This document shows positions 11,941 through 24,800 of a stretch of DNA of 64,000 nucleotides, in pieces. This DNA comes from Pelecanus crispus (Eukaryota; Chordata; Aves; Pelecaniformes; Pelecanidae). Below the pieces are notes generated by a model, which was given only the letters and a program-made list of their open reading frames with translations, made no database searches and had not been told where the DNA came from. The stretch is taken from contig NC_134649.1 in the NCBI RefSeq assembly GCF_030463565.1, positions 36,171,044 through 36,235,043 of the forward strand, in the 5' to 3' direction. The first letter of the stretch is position 1. Each line of letters begins with the position of its first letter. A program made the position numbers and the translations under genes.

Positions 11941-14900
11941 TGCCTGAAGCAAGTGAATGAAAATGAGCATGCTTGACAGGGACCTGGATTTAGTTGTGTG
12001 TGCTAAATACGGAATGGTACAACTACGGTACACTGAAGAGTTTTAAACAAGCCATTTTGGTCTTTGTGGTAAGCATATGTTCAAGAGACAGATACAGACT
12101 GCCAGGCATGTTCAGTATTAGGTAACTTCCATAATAGCAGAAGGACTTTGGATTCAATTTCACACCACGTAACTATGAAAAATGCATGTGTAGTTTCGGT
12201 AAGTGAGAAGTCTAAATGAAAAAGGTTTAATGCTGGTAAAACTTCAGAGTATACTACATCATTACCGAAAAAAATCTTCAGCCAAATATCCAAGTCAATA
12301 CTAGCAACATATATAGAGAATAACATAAACGGAGATTCAACCTGCTCTGGTGTTAAACTTTGATACTTGAATATCCCAGATGTCTCCCTCCTCCTCTTCT
12401 TCTTTATAGACAGGTAAAGATGGATCTCTTGAAGAAACTGGGGATCACACTCTAGGCAAAGGTTGGACAGGTGATCAATGTACAGCATGAGATTTTGCCG
12501 TGGCTATGTGCCTCCAACAGTGACTGGATCATCTGGTTTAGAAAAACAATTCAAAATTGTAATATTTTCTAAAGAACTTATTTGGGGAAAAATTAGCAAA
12601 AGGGAGAACAAATTATTTGTATAACATGGAATGTATCACAGAACTTCTTCCCATAATTATATAGTTCATTTAAAAGATTCATTTATTTCTTAGTTACCAT
12701 TTAGTTCATTAACTTTCTAATTCCTTAGAAGTTAGCCTTTAGAGGACTGTATCCCATTTCCATTGGCAGAATGTGTTCAACAGTTACTGATGATGTATGA
12801 AATTATTCTTATAGGTTTCAGTTTCTTTTTTCTTGATGTCTAGCACAACCATACAAAGTGACAAGGCCAGGCCTGGTCCATTATTTAAACAGGCTTTGGA
12901 GCAAACCACTATTTATTAGCCAAATGTGATTCTACTCAGCAGTGCACTTCAAGGAGGTATTCACAGTAGTTAATGTTTGTTAATGATGATTCATCTCCCA
13001 ACACTCCCTCCATTGTCAATAGACTGAAAGCATTTTCTAAAGGACCATTCAGAGTACCTAAAGTGAGACTGTTTCTTCAAGCATTTAGGAACATCATCTT
13101 TTATCTACCTATCTTGTACATAGTGCCCCCTTTTTTTTTTTTTTTTTACCATCACAGCAAACCAAATAATGCCCTCCTTCCCAGAAATATCCATTAGTAT
13201 AATGGACCTTTAGGTTTAAGTTTGGTGAAATCAACCTGTATTTAAGCAACAGTGTTTACAGACAGTAAAAGAGATCATGAATTACAAGCATCATGACATC
13301 TTTAGCTACCACACAATCAATGTGTAAGCAATGAGCTTCTTAACCAAAACAAGTTAATGATCGCATTATTTCTAGTTTAGAAACAGAGGAATCCATAGAA
13401 TAATCCCAGTGCATATTTGCAAAGAATTATGAGTTCATTTTGTCACTAAAATATGAAAAGAAGCTATTTCAAGGAACGAAGGATGTCCTCTTAACCTGTG
13501 ACAACAAATTTGTTTGGTTTTTTCTCTTCTCAGTAAGAAAGCAATTAGGTTTTTTTCCAATAAAAATATCCTTGTCCATACATAAACACTCCTGGTAATC
13601 ATGTAATTACCTTACCCAATCAGATTAAATTGCTGTCAGTTGAGTTCCCACTGTTGATTAACTTTCGTGTACTCTAAACCTAAATGAAGTCTTTGGTAAA
13701 GTCACTTAGTCATTTACAAAGGTGTCTCTATGACTCCAAAAAGTATAACAGCAACATATTATTTGCTATAATCATCAAATATCCAAGGTCACGGATAGAT
13801 CACAGTGGACCCCTTTTTTAAAACCCAAAGAAATACAGAATTAAACTATGTTGCTTATTTTTGTGTTTCTTGCCATGACTTCTAAATGTAATAGTAACCT
13901 TTGACCTCCACACATTAAACACCATAATTATGTAATTAAAACTAATTATGCAATTTAACATACATATTTTTGTCCTACAACAGGCAGGTCAATTACCTCA
14001 CTCATTGACCTTGGAAGCTTTCACAGTTTAAACAAAACAATGAGGCTTTCAATTAATTTTAAAGTACAATCAGAGAAGGAGCAGCAGAACCACAAGTCTT
14101 CAAGCTAATATTGCATAGATGGATCACTTACAAATATCTTTATTTTGTATTACATAAAATAAATCCCTCGATAAAAACTTCTAAACGTCTTTCTTTTACA
14201 TGTTTCTATCATTAGAAATGTTAACATATTTGTGAACAAATCATATACACATTACTTGCCAAATGCAAGCAAGAAAGGAGGCCAAATATTACTTCTTTCT
14301 TTGTCCCACTTCTTTTCTTCAGTACAGTTTCCTTTGCTTCCTCCTGTATGTCTCTACTTCTCTCCCTGTTTCACCTTCACTTTCTGAAGTCTCTTTCTCT
14401 CCCCTTTTTTCTTCATTATCTTCTCTGTTCCAATGCTAGCTGTAAAACTTGATAGCAATTTATATATTATCAAGCTGCTGTGGCCGTCGCCTTTTCCAGC
14501 TTCCACTTGCATCCCTCATCCCATTCACGGGATGGTGTTTCTCATCAGATCCTGGCTCCTGCCGATGCTAATCCAGCATGCTGAGGGAACTCTGGACTGC
14601 AAAAAGCTACAGCTAAAACAAACGCAGTACATGCTCAAAAAAACTTTCTAAATTTTCCAGTGCTGGAAATGTGGTACAAGTGAGAGATGCTTTAGGAAAT
14701 TGTTGAAATATGTTTCACCTGGATAATGTCTTTGTTCTCTTCATACACTTAGGTAAGCTACTGCACTGAAAATTTTAAAATTGTACAACAAAGACTCATG
14801 CAATATTACATTGTGTCCAAGGATCTTCTTTCTTTTCATGGAGTAAAATTATCATCATAATTCAACCACCTTTTTATTTTTCAGTAAACTAAACCCCATT

Positions 14901-16129
14901 CACTAAAGAACAATTCTTAAAGCAAGTACAAGCCTACAATAAGAAGGATCACGTTCTGCTATCCTGTTTTTTCCATTGCTATCTTGGCAACAAATAGTTC
15001 CACAGAAGTTAATAGGCTTAGCTGTGAGCTAAAGTGACAGACAATGTATATATAGGTGTACCAATCAAGTTTTAAGTTGTTTTCTCTAAACCTTGTTTTA
15101 TGTGGGGATCAGAAAATACCTACTGGCAAAATACATATGCAAATCTTTGCTAACTTCTTGAAAGTACCGCAAATATATCTACAGAGCACTTTGTGTTTTT
15201 GTGTCATTTCTAACACCATTTTTGGAGTCCTTTCTGTTCTCTGCTTTAATTAGTCCTGACTTGCACAAGCAGCTCGAAAAAATATGAGTAAACCTTTGAC
15301 ATAATGGAAACAAGAAGCACCGAACTCTGAATGAGGAGTTACAACAGGAAAGAAACAATTTAAGATGGTAGCAGGCCTTATTACAACATTAAACCTCAAA
15401 TTGGATGTGATTTATATAAAGTAAACCAATATATTGAAATAGCGCCCCAAACTTCTGGACAATAGTTTGAAGAAAAATAATATCGTGCATGTGTAGAAAC
15501 TCTATCCAAGGGAATGAAAGAGATTATTCCTTATACTCTGATTTAACAAAAAGGTTCCTTCTGTTTTGAATGGAACATTAAAATTCTAATTCAGCTCATA
15601 GAGCATCCCAAACAGAGCAGCAAAAGAATGTGTGAAGGAGTCCAAATATGGTGCTATTGAAACAGAATGGATTAGAGGAATTGGGACAGAATCCTACAAG
15701 TGGCTAAATAGCAGCAGGAGATCAGCTTCACAAACAGCAGGATGCTGTTCTTTCCAGACGTGAGTGACATAATACAGGCAAAACAATCAAGATTTTAGCT
15801 GATAAACGTATGCATTAGGAAAAGGCCTTGCTGTAGAACTTTCGTACTCAACAAACTTTTAGGTAAATTCTGTAGACCTAATTTACACTGGAGAGCATTT
15901 TGTCTTACATGAACATGTCATGTTAATCATGTAAAACAGAATCTTTATAACATAAAGACAATATTTTTTAAAAGCCTGGACATAGAAAACGCAAGAGTAT
16001 TTCCTTAACAATTCAGTAAATGGATAAAGCCAAAAGCTATCGTAGTTTGACATGGTTTCAATTCGGTCCTGAGCAATTCTATGTATATTAGGTTAAATAT
16101 ACATAAAAATATTAGTCCCACATATCTAG
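11941..16129. other. AT-rich DNA, no gene recognised; homeobox-core-rich block
   Basis: A 135-codon open frame on the minus strand (12081-12488) has no recognised domain and is within chance expectation. A T run lies at about 13131-13147. Between 13590 and 14060 many TAATTA/ATTA cores and two TGACCT half-sites cluster. No other structure is recognised. Confidence 0.5.
13590..14060. promoter_or_regulatory. Candidate regulatory block rich in homeodomain cores
   Basis: Visible motifs include the near-palindrome GGTAAT...ATTACC at 13594-13611, CCAATCAGATTAAATTG at 13616-13632, TAATTATGTAATTAAAAC and AATTATGCAATTTAAC at 13925-13960, and the nuclear-receptor-type half-sites TTGACCTCC and TTGACCTTGG. 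Density looks higher than the already AT-rich surroundings, but that background makes such cores common. Regulatory function is inference only. Confidence 0.25.
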
Positions 16130-16719
16130 GATATTGTCATGGTTTAACACCAGCCAGCAGCTAAGCACCATGCAGCTGCTCGCTCACTCCCCCTGCCCCA
16201 GTGGGATGGGGGAGAGAATTGGAAGATTAAGACTGAGAAACACTCCTGGGTTGAGATAAGAACAGTTTAATAATTGAAATAAAATAAAGTAAAATAGTAG
16301 TAGTAATAATAACAACAATATAATAATAACAACAGTAATAATAATATACAAAGCAAGTGATGCACAATGCAATTGCTCACCACCCGCCGACCGATACCCA
16401 GACAGTTCCCGAGCAGTGATCGCTGCCCCCCCGGCCAACTCCCCCCAGTTTCTATACTGAGCATGACGTCGTATGGTATGGAATAGCCCTTTCGCCAGTT
16501 TGGATCAACTGTCCTGGCTGTGCCCCCTCCCAGTTTCTTGTGCACCTGGCAGAGCATGGGAAGCTGAAAAGTCCTTGACTAGTGTCAGCACTACTCAGCA
16601 ACAACTAAAAACATCAGCGTGTTATCAACGTTCTTCTCCTACTAAATCCAAAACACAGCAGTATGCCCACTACTAGGAAGAAAATTTAACTCTATCCCAG
16701 CCAAAGCCAGGACAGATAT
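16130..16719 (-). mobile_element. Solo LTR, avian ERV (ERVL-like), minus strand
   Basis: The element (16135-16714, 580 bp) begins TGTCATGG and ends CCAGGACA on the given strand, i.e. TG...CA ends. It is bounded by a perfect 5-bp target duplication, GATAT, at 16130-16134 and 16715-16719. Read on the minus strand it has a promoter region with a near-CRE (CGACGTCA, 16464-16471) and a degraded TATA (TATAGAAA, 16449-16456), a trinucleotide-rich ATT/ACT tract, and ATTAAA (16266-16271) as a likely polyadenylation signal. About nine in ten positions agree by eye with the plus-strand copy at 45935-46511. No internal gag/pol sequence flanks it, so it is a solo LTR left by LTR-LTR recombination. A 5-bp duplication is typical of ERVL-type elements. 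Confidence 0.9.
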
Positions 16720-17227
16720 CTAAATGAATAAGTAACAAAATTTATGTAAGTCTATTGATTATTCATAAATTCCATATTATAGCAGTAGTATTAGAGAAGT
16801 TTTAAGGTTCTGAAGGGAACAATTGCATTTGTAAAGAGACATATTGAGATACCAAAATAAGATGCACTTAATGAAAAAAAGGATCAATAGATCATGTTGA
16901 TTTCTAAATCTGATGGGATTTTATAAAATCACACTTTCATTTTAAACATCTATTTTTCACTATTTTCAAAATACCATTTAAAAGGCTGAGATTCCACTTA
17001 CTTTCCATCTTATGCTATGAGCAACCAGAAGAAAATTTATTCAATTGCTTTTTAGCTAGGGGAGTGCAAAACACTATGTGTAAAACATTCATCTGTCTTC
17101 CCCAAATGCTTCCCTGTCCTCCACAAAATATTCTTGTGGACTAATTACTTTAGTAAGTTTGAAATAAATTATAATTCTTAGGTCAAGAACAGATTCCAGC
17201 CTGGAGTAGAGGCCACACTTGCCCTTG
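16720..17227. other. AT-rich unique DNA, nothing recognised
   Basis: About 0.5 kb between the LTR and the old CR1 relic. No repeat, RNA gene or coding frame is seen. Confidence 0.5.
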
Positions 17228-17640
17228 ACTCTTAGAACATTGAGAGGCAAGAATTTCTGAGTGGTGGGTTAACTACAGGAGGCGTGTAGAGAGCACACCA
17301 CAGGTCCATCCACCACAGCACCCTTTCTCCTGTGGCGGCTCCTGGTATAGTCTCCCTGCTTAAGCAACCTTCACAGCATAGATTTTATGCATTGCAAACA
17401 GTATCTCATCATTTAATAGCCTCTGATGGATTTCCCCTGCCTCCCCCCAAATTCATCAAATCTCTTTTTGTACCAGCAAAAATTCTGGCATTCACAGCAT
17501 CATGTAGCAAGAAGTTCCATAGATTAATTGCATTTTATAGGAAGAAATACCCCATCCTTCCCCGCTCTTTTTTCTTTTTTTTTTTTTTTTTTAAACTCCC
17601 TAACAGCTAATTTTATTTGATACGTGGATTAGTTGTAATA
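17228..17640 (-). mobile_element. Ancient CR1-type LINE relic
   Basis: On the minus strand the segment around 17470-17555 translates to a decayed version of the CR1 ORF2 C-terminus. Residues such as GYFFL, then NAINLWNFL, then HDAVNA correspond to the K-FFT-RVVK-WN-LPREVV motif of CR1 and L2 proteins. Further 3' (lower coordinates), AAATCCATCAGAGGCTATTA and GTGGATGGACCTGTGGT parallel the remembered amniote CR1 words 'tccatcagtggctatta' and 'ctagatggaccattggtctg'. Several stops and indels and a T18 insertion (about 17575-17592) break it. It is much more diverged than the other CR1 copies here and probably predates the bird radiation. Confidence 0.6.
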
Positions 17641-20600
17641 TGAGGGATGGTAAGTAGCTGTTTTGAATTCACTTCTTCATCAGGGATGGCTTTATACTTT
17701 CTGGAAACTCACAGGCATTTGATTAAACCTTATTACTTCTCCAGTTACCAATTATCCAGTTGACTGTTTTCATTCAGAAATCAGTTTAAGAGGCAGTTGT
17801 GCCTTTGAGAACATAAGCTATAGTGATTAAGGAAGCAGCACAGAGAAAAGGCCAACCAGAAGCACAAAGTCACAGAGTTCCCCTGCCATGGCTTAGGCAA
17901 CCACATAAGAACACCATGACATTTGCAGAAGACACCTGAAGACTGTATTCCCTGAGCCCTTTCTCAGCACACAACCAGAACCTATCATCTGATCACAAAA
18001 CAGGCATTTCACATCGCATGATTGAGTGAGGGAACACGACAGATGATGTCTGTATTTTGATAATTTGATGGACATGGAAATAGATTTATGGTCATTTCTT
18101 CTGGAGAAAGACCAGATTACAGAGTAGATCAAGTTCTTGCTAGCTGGCTCTAGTCTATGGATCTTGTCACAAGTTGGCCATCTGTGATATTAATGTGTAT
18201 GATTTCCGGAGAACTTTCATAAAACTGTACGATCAGGAATTTGAAATGATGTAGAGATAGCCATAGTATTCAGCAGTTCTAGCTCTAGTCCCCTGCTCAG
18301 CTGAAAAACAAGTAGACAATGTTGCTTTTCTATTACCTGCAGCGCTGTGCAGTTATTGAAACACATAGTCATCTTGTTCTCATCACCCCAGCCAGTGTGA
18401 CTTATTTACATGTATGGATGTATTGCACATTTATAGCATGTTTGGTACAGAGCAGAGCAGCTCTGTAAAAGCTGATTAAGACATTATGCTGAACTAAAAA
18501 TTGGATGCTTTGTGAATATCTGCGTTTTGGCCTTTCCCCAAATGTCTTCCCCCAACAAAGTGAGAGAGGACAGCTGGAGCAGACTAACTTTCTGTACACA
18601 AGACTTTTTTTCTTTCCTTTTGAAGGTATTACTTGCATACTACATTTACATAAAGGATCTTTGTTCTTTCCCATATATAGTAAATTGCACTCCAGTATGT
18701 GAACATTGTATAGCCGTTTCTCCTTAAATACAAAATAGAATTATCCTTACTGTCATTCAAGCTTTTTTTTCCCCCCACTACAATGAATTGATGCAAATCT
18801 ATTTTTGTTTGGTCTGGTTTATGCTGACAGCAATTAATTCTAAAGCCTACAGCATAAAGACATACAAGTATAACATATGTTTTTAATCTACAAGCAAGTT
18901 ATCCAATTATTTTAGGTAAACTTTATGATCACAACCATTCTTACCAACTCTGATATGATAGGTTATTTTCTTCTTAATGGCTTAAGACTCATATGCACTG
19001 CTATGGGGAATATACTCTTGAACATTCCTCATGTTTTACCTCCTGATCTTGAAATAATAATATAATCAATGAGCACATTTTGTTTATACTTATTAGTAAA
19101 AAGACATCAAAAGCATGCTGGGAAATAATATTCCATGCCTTAGGACTCAAACAAGTTCTCTTTATAAATAGAGCTTGTGTAAATCACAGACAAAGTTGAC
19201 AAATTTAATGGATTAGCCATGGTTAAAATATCAGATTTCATGGTTTAAAACAGATTAATAGGAAAATCATATTAGAACAGTGATTATCCAAATTCTGCAC
19301 GTTGTTGAAGAATAAAATGAAAAATAGTGATAGTTCCGGTGTCCATTCACTTATTTACGCTTGCACTGAGGTCACATATAGAGCATAAATCTTCTTCATG
19401 AACCAAGCACCTTGTAAAACCTCTGGAATCTATATTTAGCTACATTAGGCAAGACACACTAGAATCAGAACATCAGGAATTATAGAGACTATAGAACATT
19501 CAAGCTATTTCAATGCATTTTTCCATCAGATTATCCTAACATGAAAATATTTTGTCATCTTATAGAAAAACTTTAACTAAAGGAAGAAACAGACTTTGAA
19601 ATGAAAGCTGCTATTTCCACAATTATTTATGTTTGGTGCATTGAATTAAAAACTAGGGAAAGAATCTCCTAAAGAAGTTCCACTTTAACAGAATATCTCG
19701 GTATTCTGCTAAAAATATAAAATTCATACCAGTGGAAAACAACATTTGGACTTAAGAGAAACTATCAGTTTTCATGTAAAACTTCATGGCTTTTAAGTCT
19801 TTCACGATGATGTAATTTAAACTGAGGCCTTATTTAAAAGAGAGGTTACGTGTAACCATGTGATTCAAAGAGACTTGTTGACCATATAAGTATTTGGCTT
19901 GATGCCTACATCTCTTCTACTTAGTTGTATAGACCACTTGTCATCTTTGCGTATGAAGACAGCCAATTTGTCAGACATTTGCTTTAATTCTTTTTATTTG
20001 TCTTCTTTACAATATCCTTCATATACATTCTGGTCATCAATATCATATATCTGACTGGAGGATGGAAATTCATTTGTTTCTCCGTCTTATTTCCTTTGCA
20101 TGCAATTCTCCTGGGTCTTACAGGATGTACTTAATAAGAACCACATTATTCTGCTAAAGGAAGTCCTTGAGCAGACTTTGAGCAGCAGTATGGCAAATTA
20201 GTTTCAGAACGCAGAAGGTCAGGTTGGAAATAAAAAGCTGCAGTTATCTGCAGTATTTTCTGCAGTTCAGAAAGTAAGAAAAAGAGGTCTAACATTCAAG
20301 AAAGGATTTGTTTGATGTTTTTCCTTTAGAAAGCTGGACTAATTTATCCACAAACAATAATGTGTTGGACATTAGCTGAAACAAATTAAAATTAGCTTTT
20401 AGTTAAATTCGCATTTTTAATATATGGGCAATCACATTTCTTAAACGCCTTTGTTTCCACAAACTTAGAACATTATTTCCAACAAATTCTATACCATTCA
20501 AATATTTGAATCTAAAAGTGTGTTTGAGTTTGAGCATAAATAGCCCATTAGATGGCTGGAAATGCCAGGTTTATAGCTGGGCTTGCAACCTTAATTCTGC

Positions 20601-21276
20601 TCCTTGGTGTCTATGAATTATGGTTATTTCTAACTAATGATCACACATTATTCTTCACTCTAGGAACTCAGTGTCATTCTGTTCACAGGCTACATGTTTC
20701 TTACAGAATGAAGTTGCCTTTCAATACTACCAAAGTTTTAAAAATGCTGCCTTTGCCAAGCATCTCCCTGAAACTATATTACTATTTGCTTCCTGAGTTT
20801 CTCTGTGCTGCTCATCACCATATCTGGATATCTCTAGAACACTAACAAACTGCTTTCTGCATCTTCTTTGTGATATGAAAAGAGCATTATTATCCATGTG
20901 GGAAAAGATGGTGCACAGGCGCTGGGAACAGTTTCAAAAGTCTTTGTTGCAGATGTCTTGGTCATTTGCTCTAATGCATTAGGCTTACTTGTGTAAAGTT
21001 CTTCGTTTTTTATAGTCCTTTTCATTTTTTAAACAGTTGCATAGACATTAAAGTTTGATACATCTCTATAAAATAAAATTGCACATTTTATTTTCCTCAT
21101 TTTGTAAATGTTAAAAAGTGACTTTTGCCTAGGCAGCCCAGAAAACTGTTAGAAATGGCCTAAAACTCAGAACCACTCCAGGTGCTTCAGCACTGGTTCT
21201 GCTCCTGATGACCAGATACTTTTACTACCACAATGGCAATGTTTTCATTGCTCTGAGGTACTGTGAATGCTCTATA
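17641..21276. other. AT-rich unique DNA, no gene recognised
   Basis: Open frames here are all under 100 codons with no recognised similarity. The 97-codon frame at 20552-20845 starts with a hydrophobic stretch but has no other gene signal. No repeat family is seen. Confidence 0.5.
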
Positions 21277-21361
21277 CATAGAATCATTTAGGTTGGAAAA
21301 GACCTTTAAGATCATCCAGTCCAACCATTAACCTAATATTACCAAGTCTACCACTAAACCA
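21277..21361 (-). mobile_element. CR1 LINE 3' tail fragment
   Basis: About 85 bp of the CR1 3' end in reverse orientation: CATAGAATCATTTAGGTTGG, AAAAGACCTTTAAGATCATC, CCAACCATTAACC, ending at CCACTAAACCA. It stops before the coding region. It lies just 3' of a second, separately tailed CR1 copy (21438-21842) in the same orientation, with about 76 bp of unrelated sequence between. Confidence 0.9.
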
Positions 21362-21437
21362 GTTAAGGGTAGAGTAATAATTAATTTCATGTTTCCTGGC
21401 TTGGTGGCTGGATTATTTATAATGACAGTAAAAACTA

Positions 21438-21842
21438 GGAATCATTAAGGTGGGAAAGGACCTCTAACGTCATCATTCCAATCATCAACCCAACACCACC
21501 ATGCCCACTAAACCATGTCCCAAAGTGCCACATCTACCCGTTTTTTGAACACTTTCAGGGATGGTGACTTCACCACCTCTCTGGGCAGCCTGTTCCAATG
21601 CTTGACTACTCTTTCAGTAAATAAATTTTTCCTAATATCCAATCTAAACCTCCCCTGATGCAACTTGATGCCATTTCCTCTTGTCCTAGCACTACTTACC
21701 TGGGAGAAGAGACCAACACCCACCTCACTACAACCTCCTTTCAGGTAGTTGTAGAGAGCAATAAGGTCTCCCCTCAGCCTCCTCTTCTCAAGACTGAACA
21801 ATCCCCATTCCTTCAGCCCCTACTTATAAGATTTGTTCTGAG
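21438..21842 (-). mobile_element. CR1 LINE, 3' ~400 bp with ORF2 C-terminus
   Basis: It starts (on the given strand) with its own decayed CR1 3' end, GAATCATTAAGGTGGGAAAG, then GACCTCTAACGTCATC. An open frame on the minus strand from 21801 to 21508 encodes 97 residues of the ORF2 C-terminus, with [30 protein letters not shown] and [13 protein letters not shown]. Upstream similarity continues to about 21842 (CCTACTTATAAGA region) and then ends, so the copy is 5' truncated. It cannot encode a working protein. Confidence 0.92.
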
Positions 21843-24800
21843 ACATCTGAGCCAGGTCATGACTGAAATAAATAGAAGTTCACACAATACCTGTATTTTG
21901 GTGTACACAATTTGTTAGCACATAAGAAATCTGTAGCAAGAGGGCTAAGCTGACCAATAACATTGTTGTTTGTCTCTCCCACAGTCACTGTTCCATTCAA
22001 TATGCAACTCAAGAATATATTTAATATAATAGATAGCAAGCATGGAACAGCAGTGAGGTGCTACAGAAAATGTAGTAAATGGCTGTATAACTGAAAAGTG
22101 CTGTAAAATGTACCAAAAAGGGCACCAAAATAAAAATTATATGAGCTACTTTAATTCTGGCACTTCCTAACTTCCAGACTGTTGACTTACACCATGATGT
22201 CCATTTAATGAAGCCATTTTGTTGACTTGCAACATAAATTTGTTGCATTAAAGGACAAAAGTTACAGACAACTTTAATGATGGCTCATCAGTATCAGATG
22301 CAAAGTTTGAGCTCTTAACACTGATAGCTGAAGTACAGATATTCACCATTTAAAATAAACCTGTGGTTATTGGTGATCACTTCCAATTATAGTGTTGTGC
22401 ACTGAAAGAAAAAGCTACTACTGTATGTACCTGAGCAAATGAAAGCATTTTGGTTTGCTTTGTTTCTTGTTAAAACACATTGGAGCATAAATCCATCACT
22501 TCTCTGAAAAAATTCTGAGTGCCTTCTCTGGAGCAGCCATGGAAACTAAAAAATAGTGAATATAGGGTTTTTGATTCTTTAAACCTATCAGCTTTTCATC
22601 CCTATTTTGAAATGGATCTGATCTAAAAATCAGCTGGACTTCTAAGGAACCTTTTTGTTGATTTCACAGTTAGGTGACATACAACTTGGAGGAGTTTGAG
22701 CAATGTGTATGGTCAGGTTAAAAATACTGGATCTACTCTGTTTTTGCCATCTGGTTTTCAATCACACAGACCTCAATGGATTTCTCATTATTTGTTCTAA
22801 CATCAGTAAATTAGAATCAGCTACAAAATTTAATTAAATAAATTTCTTTTTAGAAGCAATGAATGCATCATTAAGACCCAATAATAGTCTCAGTCAGGTC
22901 TATCAAAAACCTCCCATTTTCTTTGACAAGAGCAGATTAAAACTGAAATACTATGAAAATAGTATTTATCTCTATTCTCTCCAGTAGTGAGCTTATGTGT
23001 TTTGTGTCTGTATTTCATTCTCCTCAGTGATGAAAAATTATTATAATCAACTTCTGGTTCTTAACATTTTGGGGTGCAAGAACTGCAAAAGACATGTTTG
23101 ATTTTCTATTGACACTGAAATGAGAAACCCCCCCCCCACAATATTTCCTTTAAAATTCTAAAAAAAACCCCAAGGAATACAAATTTTTGACTAAATTTGG
23201 TGAAAACTTTGACATAATCTCTCCCCCACCTTCTCATATACTGAAAGAAATAAGTAATCCATGTTTGTAAAGTGTTTTAATGACCTCAGATGAAAATTAC
23301 AGAAATGCAAAGCAAGTATAATTGTTGTTGTTATGACGAAAACGTCTAGGTCTACTCACTATGTTCATTGCCTTAAGTAACACAGTGGGTAACCTGTTAT
23401 TACTAAAGGAATAAACTTTTTCATCAAACACTCTTTATAAAAATATTTCCCTGGAAATGTAACACAGCATGTAGCAAGACTACTACAATTTTCCATCAAC
23501 TACGAGTACATGCAGCATAGGTACTGTATTTAGATAATTTTACTTGAGCTTTTTGGCAATAGTTCCTCTCAAGGAAACCTACATTAACCTAAAATTTAGA
23601 GTCTGTTATCCCCAGGCCAGCTTCATTGGAATTTTTAATATGGCACTGTCTATTCAACGGTTGTGTGTAAAATGCCAATAAACTGGCCAGAAAAGAGCTG
23701 AAGGGCTAATTGCCTTTTAACTCCACTGTGATGATAAAGTCACGTAGAAAGAAAGGAAAAACTCCCACTGCTTTAACAAGTTTATCTGACTGCCACTTTA
23801 ACATTCTCTGTCTGCATGCACTTTAGTGCATTCACCAATAAAAGGATAAAAGCATTCAAAATCCTATACCCTCAATAACTAAGAAAGTCCAGATTCAAAA
23901 CGTCTGCTCTGCTGGAATCAGCCCATTAGGTCAGCTAGCTTTTTGCATGGTACTTGACTTCAACTATACAGTATATACCAAGAAAAATTTTCCTTTTGAT
24001 GCAAAAGATTATAAATCCTTAGGAAACTGGAGTGAGAGAACAAAAGGAAGGATACTGTTTTGAAATAATAATAAAAAGCAGAAACTGCTTCTCACAGATG
24101 AAGGGTGAAATAGTGCCAATCAAGTCAGCGGTGAAATTCCCATTGACTTTAATAGGGCAAGGATTTAATCTCAAAATAAAATACAATACAGGAAAATATA
24201 GCATCATTTAATTTTTAATGCTGGATAAATATATCATTTCAATTTTCAATTATTCTCAGTTCCTTCAGCCACATTTTATATTCTTCTCTTCTATAATTCA
24301 CTCTTCAAAAATCCAGTTTTATAAATACAATTTTTTCATCTGATTGTGAATGAGCTTTTCTAGCTACCTCCGGTTTTCTGCACTTTTTGCACAGTGTTAT
24401 TTCGTATTAGTCCATAATCAAAAGTAGGCGTCAAACCATACCAGTTATGGAAGTCAAGATTTATAGACAAAAGGCAAATTTTCCTTTGCCAGTTGAGTGA
24501 TAACCATTCTTGTCCTACTTAATTCCACAAAATGAGATGGCTATTAAAAGACAATTCTCAGCATGATTGAAAGGAAGAAGCTAGTGGTCACCTAATCTTT
24601 TGCTAGACCTATATTTTCACTTTGACCAGAGAAGGAACACAATCAGCTCTGATATTGAATTGACCTGTTCCACTTAATAAAATAAAAGCAGCAGTAGAGG
24701 CATTGTGATTGCCAGCTGCAAACCACTGAGTGTTGTTTTTCTATTAAAAATCTCATCCATGTTTTTCTTATTGTAACCTGGAAAAAGTACAAAATCTGAA

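Noticed and set aside
12081..12488. 135-codon minus-strand open frame
   Set aside because: No family resemblance; a frame of this length is expected about once by chance in both strands of 64 kb.
20552..20845. 97-codon frame with a signal-peptide-like hydrophobic start
   Set aside because: Only the first ~30 residues look membrane-like, which AT-rich DNA yields easily; nothing else supports a gene.
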